The notes beneath the pieces were generated by a model. The model was not told where the DNA came from and searched no databases. It worked only from the letters and a program-made list of their open reading frames with translations. DNA of 64,000 nucleotides. Origin: Yamagishiella unicocca. Taxonomy: Eukaryota; Chlorophyta; Chlorophyceae; Chlamydomonadales; Volvocaceae. Of the stretch, positions 56,096-64,000 are shown piece by piece. The stretch lies in assembly GCA_003116995.1 (NCBI GenBank), contig BDSL01000092.1:124001-188000 (forward strand), written 5' to 3'. The translations under genes and the position numbers were made by a program. The first letter of the stretch is position 1. The number at the start of each line of letters is the position of its first letter.

Positions 56096-56670
56096 CTGTC
56101 ATCTCGCACCGCAACAGGCACATCGGCAGGGCTGCATCACCCCCCGCCCCGTGCTAGCAGTAGCGCTCGCCAGCACTTTTAGTACACGAAAGAGATATGT
56201 GGCTGCCATGTATAGCCGGCCGACCTTGCTACTAGTTGTATGCTGACCGACCTCGCGGAAGGCGGCGAATGTGTCCAGGGCGCGAGGCGCCGTACTTACG
56301 TGGCCCACAGAGCGACGGTTAGCGAATAAGCACTAGCTCTAACGGTATTACAACCAGAACTGCAAACCGCACGTGACGCATGCCTGGCCCGGAGTGGGAG
56401 AGCCAGTTGCTCTCCGCCATCAGGGGCCCACAGCCAGCACGTGTGTGTACGGCGGCAGTTTGCGCCCTGCCCGTCGCTCCAGGGTGGGGTGAGTGGATTG
56501 CGGGGTTAGCATGGAGACGCGTACTTTAGGGGGCGGTAAAAACTGCTTTACGCGTATTTTGGGGGAGGGTGAGTTGCGGTGGTTGGGGGGGCCTGGAGAG
56601 CTCAAAGAAGCAATACCGGGGAGGAAGGCGGGAATGGAATGAAACGTGATGATAGTATACGCGATGTTCA

Positions 56671-56675
56671 TGTAA
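56671..56675 (+). terminator. Candidate poly(A) signal of gene D
   Basis: TGTAA about 870 nt after the stop. It is the first on the + strand that I found, within the usual 3' UTR length range. Confidence 0.35.
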
Positions 56676-59600
56676 GTGTGGGTGTATTGTTGGGGTTTGG
56701 GTCGGCGGCAGCAGCAGCAGCTGGGCGACCCACGCAGGGGGACGGACAGTTTGGCTGCTTGACATTGTGTCGGACGTTACGGTTGGTTGGTTGATTGGTT
56801 GGTTGGTTGCTGCCGGCCTCGCAGGGTGCCACGCGCTACGCGGCTGGGGGACTGCAGCAGCGGGGTGGGGGAGACGTGTGGCTGGAGGCGGGGGGAGGGG
56901 GGCGCTGATGTCTGGCGAGAGCTCCCCGAGAAGGGTGACCAGGCCGGGGTGGACTCCGCCTCCCGTTCCTAATCGTCGTGCCCGGTCCCACCTTGGGCTC
57001 TCCAGGTTGTCGGGACACCACATTGCGGAATTTTGCGGTGGTATGGCAGCCGTGCAGCTCGGGGCAGTACCGCAGCAGGCTGGTTTCTTGTGCTGCTGCC
57101 TCGCTCGCAACCCCGGGCCAGCAAGCTGGCCGGCAGTCGGGATGTTGCAGGGTACCGGTAGTGCGCGATGCTTGCAGTTTTCTGTTGTACGGCGGGGAAG
57201 GAGGGCGTTTCGGAGCCTGGCAGCAAGGCACTGACGGACCCCTCGCGGGCTGCGCACACATGCACGCACTCTGCGTGGAGTGCTCTGCGGCTTAGCACTA
57301 GATCAGCACACAGCTGCAGGTGCCGATGATTGGGGGGTGATAGGGTGGCCAGGAGCCAGAAGTAGGTGGCAAGGGGGAGGCGGCCCGGGAGCCCCTTCGC
57401 CGCGGTTGTATGGCGGTTGTTCCGGTGGCCCGCCCCTGATGGTGTGGGGGCGTGGCAGGGCACGTACATAGGCGCGACTTAGCGGACGCCACGACGGGGT
57501 GCCGCCGCCGCCCTGCAGACAGACCTGGACTGACGTGTGTGCGCCCGCAATAATGGAGTGATAGTTCGACAGCATCGTGCGTGTCCTTGCATAGCGCGCA
57601 CATGCGCTCTGGGCGCCACCCGACGCGAACCGCGCATGGACGGGCTCGCGGTAAAAGCTGTTTACCGACGAAGCTGTGTGTCGTGCACAGCTTGCTCGGC
57701 CCTGCCTGATGCGGCTCCCAGTGCGTCGTACGTCGTACCGAGGGGAAAAGGAGCTGGCGCTGGTCTCGGAGCTGCGGGCCCTGAAAGGCCGATTTTGCGT
57801 ACGACGGCTTTGCACGGTTGGCGCGTTATCGTTGGATGATGCGATTGGGAACCATTGGTTGCGGTTGCGCAGAACCTATGTTTGCGCGGGCTGTTCGGAG
57901 GCGGGGGTGACCACCCAACAGCGCCCGCCTATATGTTTGTTTTCTTTTCGCGGCGGCGGTAGTCCGTGTTGCCTGTGTGTCTTCACTCGCGGGTAGAGGG
58001 TTCTCGAGCCCCTGACCACTTATCGGCACTTGCCCCCAAGCACCTCTTGAGAGGATGCCAGGCGCAGCGCGAAGTCCCGAGCGCCGCAGCCCCCGCCGTC
58101 CCGCCCGCATGCGCGGGTGGGGGCCGGCGTTTCACGACGTGCGCCATCGCCCTGTTACCCGGGGCAAGCATCGAGGCGAGGCGAGGGGGGCGGTGGGGCC
58201 GCGAGGGGGGGTCCCAGCAGCCGCTCACTGCGAGGATTGTGAGGGCTGCTTGCGGGTGGCCCTGCGGGAAGCTGTGGTTTGTTGAGTTTGCAGTGTCGTA
58301 CTGGTAGGCGCGGGTCTTATGTCGTAACGGGAGTCGTGAAGCCGCCGCGCGCTGCTGCCCCTCCCCCCAGCGACCCGCCTTTGCTTCTGCATTTGCTTCT
58401 GCTCAGCCAGCGTCTTCGGTTGGCGCGGCGAGTGCTGCACTGCGAGGAGCCGTGAAGGGGCCGTACGTGCCTCGCCACGTGCACGTGGTGATGACGACGT
58501 GGTTTGAAGTACGGTGGGGACGCTGTCGTAGCTCGTTGCCCGCTGCCGCCCCCGGCCCACTGCGTCCTGATGCCGTGCGCGGTCCGTCCGTGTGGTGGAC
58601 CGCCGCTGAGGGCCCCAGTCGGGGGGGCCAGCAAGAAGGCCTACATCTGTACCGACACCCCCTCCTGGCTTCTGAACGAAAGCGTTCTTCCTTGCCCATG
58701 ACTGCTGGATCTAGCGCACCCACGACTTCATGGGAGGGGAAGGGGCTGCTCTGCTGAAGACAACGAACGGCGCGCAGGTTCAGGGGTAGTACTTGTTCCA
58801 GTTACATTGGGTGGGCTCACGGCAGCAGATTGTGGTGGTGGTGCCCCACCGCCACAAAACAAAGTGCCCGGTGGGCGCAGGACATGCCCTTGAGAGCACG
58901 GCAACCCTACCCTTTCCTGCCATGTGTCACTTACTCGCCGTGTTGTGACAGCTCTGGGCTAGTAGGTATTGGTTGGCCTACGTCGCTCTCGTCCGCTCCC
59001 AGTCTGTCTTCGGTTAGGTTTGCGGAGGGTCGGTGTTTTGTGTTGCAGGCTTGCAGCATGTTACACGTTGCGAAATTGTTTTCGCAATTGGGATCTGCGC
59101 TTTCCTTAAGGGCCTTAAAAACCTACAGAATGGAACCTACATCTGCATCTGGTCTCGCGTCAGTGGCGGTCACTTGAGTTACACCTTGCTTCCAGCGCGC
59201 CAAGCGCTGCCAAGCGTGAAGTAACTATGGCATAAGGGAAGAAGAACGTTCCAAAAACACTGTGAGACGCCTGTTCCCCGGACCGCGAAAGCTTGCCGCG
59301 AGAGTCAGGGTCTGTATGCAATATTTCGCCGACATAGGCTGTTTTACATTGTCATGCGTAAATACGTGCTTGCGATGATATGGTTAGGATGAAGCCTTGG
59401 CCCTGAGATCCATCGTCATCTCGCAGCTGTCGCCGTACGATGGCAAGAGTCTCTCAGACATACCGTCGCACCTGTTCTACGGTGGGTTATGTATGTAGGA
59501 ATAGAGAAATGACAGTATGTAGTTGTTCGCGCTGTCAAATGGATTGTTAAGGGTAACCTGAACACGGAATTCTGCCTTGCCCATCTGCAGGCCCTCCGAC

Positions 59601-60264
59601 TCAGCAGCAACCTTTCAAGAAGTTCCTACAGACGTCGTTGCAATTACTTTCCGAATGGAGGTGCGCTTGTTCGACGTCTTGCACACTCCGATCCTGCCCG
59701 GTGGGAGTAGCTTACCTTCGACTAGACCTAACCTGTTGCACTGCGTGGGTGCAATTGGTTTATATTTGTGAATGTCTGTTGCTTCGCTCGTTAGCATGCT
59801 GCCGTTGTAAAGGCAAACAGGCTATGGTGTACGCTGCCGTCGGCTCATCTTTGCTGGTTTCTTCGTTACTGCAGGTGCAATACTTCTACAAGTGCAATAA
59901 TTACGCAGGTACAAATTACGATGGCGGCCGATAACCGGTATGCTTGGTCGGACCTTCAGGGGCCTTCACCAACCCGTTCAGCCTCTAGGCCGTGACTCAA
60001 CCACATAATCTAACGACTTTCGGCTGTTTCTGCCTCCAAAGCCCATATCGCGAGAGGCTCAACTCGCAGTCGAAGACGCGGCGCTGGGATGACCTTAGTT
60101 TGGCCTGTGCTTGCCATGCTGCTGGACCTTGCGCCAATGCAACAGTACACTGAGTCCTGTTCAGAGCTTGTGCAGATGTTCTATTGGCGACATGTGATTT
60201 GTAATGTTCGTTGCCAGCGACCCTTCAACTTCGACTCGTTGGCCACCGTGGGTTGCTGTATTCA

Positions 60265-61285
60265 TTCCTCAATGTCAGTCCGCCGCGTGCTGAATCCTGC
60301 TTACGTTCCCCTCGTATTTCACTCTTTTTCCACAGGACATACAGCGTTGAACGCGGGTGCAAAGATCGCATTATTGTTCTACATGTCGGTCCAATTGCTG
60401 AATCCTGCTGGTTTCCTCTCCCTTCGCTTCCCCCCTTCCTTCAACAGGACATACAGCATACATGGAATAACTGGTCTGGCGTACGACAGCATCTATCGCA
60501 AGTGCCGCCAGTCGCCGCGGCTGGGAGCTAGGCTGGCTTACTTTCCCTGGCCTTGTCGGCGGCAGGCTTCAGGGCTGGTTTTGCATTGATTTGATGACGT
60601 GTCACGTCCAGATCGCATCCTTTTCAATCTGCTGTCAGTCCAAGTCCTGGTTTCCTCTCCCCTCGCCTTCCCCCTTCCTTCCACAGGACATACACCGTAC
60701 GTGGAACATCTGGTCTGGCGTACGACAGCATCGCGCGTGCCGCCAATCGCCGCGGCTGGGATCGAGGCTGGCTTCCTTGTCGGCGGCAGACTTCAGGGCT
60801 GGTTTTGCATTGATTTGACGACGTGTCACGTCCAGATCGCATTCTTTTCAATATGCTGTCAATCCAAGTGCTGAATCCTGGTTTCCTCCCCCCTCGCCTT
60901 CCCCTTTTCTTCCACAGGACATACACCGTACATGGGATATCTGGTTTGATTGGCGTACGGCAGCATCGCGCGTGCCGCCAATCGCCGCGGCTGGGATCGA
61001 GGCTGGCTTATTGTCCCTGGCCTTGTCGGCGGCAGGCGTCAGGGCTGTTCTTGCATTGATTTGATGACGTGTCACGTCCAGATCGCATCCTTTTCAATCT
61101 GCTGTCGGTCAAAGTGCTGAACCCGGGTTTTCTCTCCTCTCGCCTTCCCCCTTCCTTCCACAGGACATACACCGTACGTTGAATATCTGGTATGGCGTAC
61201 GACAGCATCGCACGTGCCGCCAGTCGCCGCCGCGGCTGGGATCGAGGCTGGCTTATTTTCCCTGGCCTTGTTGGCGGCAGGCTGA
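60265..61285. repeat. Tandem array of about 240-bp units
   Basis: Units share CTTCCTTCCACAGGACATAC, TGGTCTGGCGTACGACAGCA, GCCGCCAATCGCCGCGGCTG and TGACGTGTCACGTCCAGATC. ACAGGACATAC occurs at 60332, 60444, 60683, 60913 and 61160, so the spacing is 112, 239, 230 and 247 bp: one partial and about four larger, diverged units. Each repeat boundary has a polypyrimidine run followed by CACAG, exactly like a 3' splice site. Confidence 0.85.
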
Positions 61286-63478
61286 TGAGGTATCGGAGCA
61301 AGGCAATCGCCGTAACATGGCTGGTCGTCATAGCCACGCGCGCCATGGCGCACGCAGCTGCAAAGCCTGCGACAGGTACGGCGGCATGCGTCCTCTGTGC
61401 AAGAAACACACGTGGGTTCGGGAACCTACGTTGATTACTTGGGCAGCGGGTGTGGACGGGTTTGGTTGCCACAAGTAGGATGCCGCCTGTCGCTTGCCTG
61501 CCTGTTCACGCACAGCGCGCGCGTTCTGGCTTGCTTGCTCGCACCGCGTGCGGGTGCCGTGGATCGATTGGGCGGGGCAAGATGTCTGCTGCACTGTATG
61601 TTCAGCCAGCACTTCAGCAGCCAGCCAACCAGCACTTCAGCCTGCCAGCCGTCCATACAGCAGCAGCCGTCATCATCAGCTAGCTTGCTCGCAGCAGTAA
61701 GCCAGCCCTCGGTGCAGCGGAGATCTTGCCCCGCCCTTCGTCCCGGCGTACCCTCGATCGTTCCAAGCCACCGTTGTCGTCGAACCACCGTTGTCGTCAT
61801 TTGCATATCCTGCTGCTTAGCTCTATTAGCGTCCCCCACGGCTCAATATATAGATGTACCAATGTCGCTACATACGATGGCTGGACTGCCGCGCCACGGA
61901 TCCCACCGCCGTACGTCATCCCACTGCTGGCAGCCTGCTAGCTAACTACTGCTGCATGCCCCTACCTCCATCCTCCGTTTTCGCCCTCCCGCCGCCTGCA
62001 TCGCCCGAGGCCTCCCGCCGTACGTCGCCCGCCGAGACCCTGCGTACGTGCACCGGCACCCCGGACCGAGGGACCACTACTGCGCGCGACGATGAGGGCG
62101 GGCGCGCGATGACCTGCCTTCGCCGCCGCCGTGTTCCGTCACACGTGGCTGCCCACCCGCTGCATGTATGCCCACTTGCTGGTGACCTTCTACGTGGTAG
62201 GGTATGTAGGTGGGGGTCCGGATGATGAGGGGCAGAATCCCAACAGCGCAGAGTACTACATACAAGCACGCACGTAGTAGCTGGGAGCGAGCTTGTTAAT
62301 AATACCTTTGATTGCACAGTCATCGAATTTTGTTGTAACGGTTACAGTGGGTTCCAGACCAAAAGGTAGAACCATCGGGCACATCGCCTGACACTGAGGA
62401 AGACGGAGGATTAAATGTTAATTTTCGCAGTCGTCCTCATTGGTGTCCCGCAGGTACCTAGGATCTATCCAGGGGGCTTCGCACTTCGGGAACCTACGTT
62501 GGCTACTTGGGCAGCAAGTAATAAGCGGCTGCATGCCGCTGCCGTACTCTGTACGTACGTAGCCGCCGCGCGCAGAAGTGCGTCTGGCTGAACGTCCTCC
62601 ATCAACTCCAGTCACCGAGCGAAGTCGCCGCGGCCCTTCATTTACGCGCGAGCGGCAGACACATACGACAACAGGCGCAAGCACGGCGCAGCTAGCTAGT
62701 CCAACCGCGAGGGGTTCCTGCTTACTTGGCAGTCTAAGTACGTACTACTCGACCATTTACATGGTAAGGTATGTAGGTGCGGGTCCTGGTTGTGGGGCTG
62801 CTGGATGAGGAAGGTGTTGCCAGCTTAAGGGGTTTCACTTCATCATGCACGTGGGTTGGAACTCGACGCTGTAACGTGACGCCAATAATTAACGCGCGCG
62901 TCCTCGTCCATAATTGCACCCGCAACAGTAGGAAAGTAGTCTGGCGGCGGCGGCAGCTGCCGCCGCCGTACAGTAGCTGCCGTCACTACTTGACTGCTGG
63001 CATGCCTCTGGATGGACCTGCTGCTTCATTGCCTCAAGTCACCGCCCGCCGTCCCCGTGGCCAACTGCACTACTCGACGAAGCGACGACACCGCGTGCGG
63101 CAGCCATGTACGGCATGCCTGTCCTGATGAAGGAATGCACGGCGGCCCTACCTGCAGACGGGCCGAGGTCGTCATTTGGCTCACCAGCACTCCTCTCCGC
63201 CATCTAGCTCGCTGCCGCCTACACAGCTTATGATGACGACACGGCTCTACTCGCTGATAGCAATAGCGGCGCCGCCCATCCACGCACCCTACGGATCCCA
63301 CCACCACCTGCTGCTCGCTTCGTCCTCGCCGACCGCCCAGCAGCTAACCTATCCATCCAGTGGACGGAGGCGCCTTCGTTCTCTGCGAATGAAGTGCGTG
63401 CGTGTGTGCAGTGCTCGGGCCGTTGCCCTGGTCCATCCGCTCCGATACGGGATATCTGTATGTGTACTTGACGGCGCG
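61286..63478. other. Region with paired short repeats, no confident gene
   Basis: GGGAACCTACGTTGATTACTT at about 61421 recurs as GGGAACCTACGTTGGCTACTT at about 62489, and GGTATGTAGGTG at about 62199 recurs at 62767, so this stretch probably contains two diverged copies of one segment. Frames are short and rich in Ser/Ala/Arg. It may include the 5' part of the hydroxyproline-rich gene that follows. Confidence 0.4.
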
Positions 63479-63481
63479 GCA

Positions 63482-64000
63482 GCGGGCTGTGGCGGGAGAG
63501 GCCACCTCCTCAACCGCCCTCACCACCATCGCCGCCCCCGCTGCCGCCCTCACCGCCGGCACCGCCTCCGCTGCCACCTGCACCGCCCTCACCACCATCG
63601 CCGCCACCGTCGCCGCCGTCACCACCATCACCGCCTCCATCGCCGCCGCCGTCGCCGTCGCCACCGTCGCCGCCGCCAGAGCCGCCCTCTCCCTCACCGC
63701 CGCCATCCCCGCCGCCGTCTCCTTCACCGCCGCCATCGCCACCCTCGTCGCCGCCTCCATCACCGTCGCCGCCTCCATCACCGTCGCCGCCTCCTTCACC
63801 TCCTCAACCTCCCTCACCACCATCGCCGCCCCAGCTGCCACCTTCGCCGCCGGCACCACCTCCGCTGCCACCTGCACCGCCCTCACCACCATCGCCGCCA
63901 CCGTCGCCGCCGTCACCACCATCACCGCTTCCATCGCCTCCTCCGCCACCGTCGCCGCCACCAGAGCCGCCCTCTCCCTCACCGCCGCCATCCCCGCCGC
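63482..64000 (+). CDS. (SPP)n hydroxyproline-rich protein, partial, running off the right edge
   Basis: From 63502 the frame reads almost entirely Ser-Pro-Pro and Pro-rich units ([20 protein letters not shown]), with rare Gln, Glu, Ala and Leu, for at least 166 codons to the window end. Third codon positions vary freely (TCA/TCG/TCT, CCA/CCG/CCC/CCT) while the first two are fixed, which marks this strand and frame as coding. Such SPP rods are typical of pherophorins and other volvocine cell-wall/extracellular-matrix glycoproteins, where prolines are hydroxylated and glycosylated. A stop precedes the frame at about 63470, so the exon probably begins at an acceptor such as CGGCAG near 63483. 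The globular domains that would name the family lie outside the window. Confidence 0.6.

Larger units (their letters stand above)
55804..60264. other. Region 3' of gene D without a confident gene
   Basis: Starts with the 3' UTR of gene D. Frames from 56.5 to 59.2 kb on both strands are Arg/Pro/Ala-rich without domains and without consistent splice sites. A + frame at about 57709-57996 (KELALVSELRALKGRFCVRR) is the most protein-like but cannot be extended. GC content drops after about 58.9 kb. Confidence 0.4.

Noticed and set aside
59577..61280. Short plus-strand frames across the 60-61 kb array as a repeat protein
   Set aside because: Unit lengths (230, 239, 247) are not constant multiples of three, so no common frame runs through the array.
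63344..63991. 215-codon minus-strand Ala/Val/Glu-rich frame
   Set aside because: It is the complement of the SPP rod. Third-position variability fits the plus-strand Ser-Pro-Pro frame.
1..64000. Search for tRNA, rRNA and prokaryotic operon signals
   Set aside because: No cloverleaf with conserved T-loop, no rRNA core motif and no ribosome-binding-site-led gene strings were recognised by eye; the gene structure is eukaryotic.

Overview
This window is nuclear DNA of a green alga, most likely a volvocine or Chlamydomonas-like chlorophyte. The evidence is GC-rich coding sequence with strong C/G third-position bias, many short GT..AG introns, TGTAA poly(A)-type signals, Ala/Gly/Gln-rich low-complexity protein linkers, PAS-linked guanylate cyclases, an (SPP)n hydroxyproline-rich wall/matrix protein, and a tyrosine-recombinase transposon fragment. 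I cannot name the species. No rRNA, tRNA, CRISPR array or prokaryotic operon was seen. Splice models below were derived by hand from reading frame, GT/AG sites and phase, so the longest frames in the window are often not the real genes.

Layout. (1) 1-3375: no gene recognised, several short tandem repeats. (2) 3376-14779 (-): guanylate cyclase gene A, 14 exons in the model, about 1632 residues, 5' end probably incomplete. (3) 14780-22636: a mosaic without a confident gene, containing inverted-repeat elements near 17 kb, a decayed tyrosine recombinase near 18.3-18.9 kb and dispersed repeats. (4) 22637-35596 (-): guanylate cyclase gene B, a tandem paralogue of A, 12 exons in the model, about 2206 residues. 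(5) 37715-40563 (-): unidentified gene C, six exons all in phase 0, about 260 residues. (6) 41581 to about 44876 (-): a hot-dog-fold acyl thioesterase of the plant acyl-lipid thioesterase (ALT) / 4-hydroxybenzoyl-CoA thioesterase type. (7) 45-50.4 kb: lower-GC mosaic, no confident gene. (8) 50476-55803 (+): gene D, a large low-complexity protein of about 1327 residues with a charged coiled-coil segment. (9) 55.8-63.4 kb: mostly unresolved, with an array of about 240-bp tandem units at 60.3-61.3 kb. (10) 63.48 kb to the right edge (+): start of an (SPP)n hydroxyproline-rich protein running off the window.

The two cyclases share the order PAS, PAS, long linker, PAS half-domain with signalling helix, and class III catalytic domain. 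Both keep the metal-binding Asp residues and the Glu/Cys pair typical of GTP-using cyclases, so both are read as cGMP-producing signalling proteins. They differ strongly in C-terminus (about 20 versus about 430 residues beyond the catalytic domain) and intron number. Some short blocks, including intron sequence, are nearly identical between them, which suggests recent gene conversion. The introns of A, B, the thioesterase and gene D are rich in minisatellites and in two dispersed repeat families whose copies here fall almost entirely inside introns. I regard this and the conversion tracts as the most interesting signals in the window.
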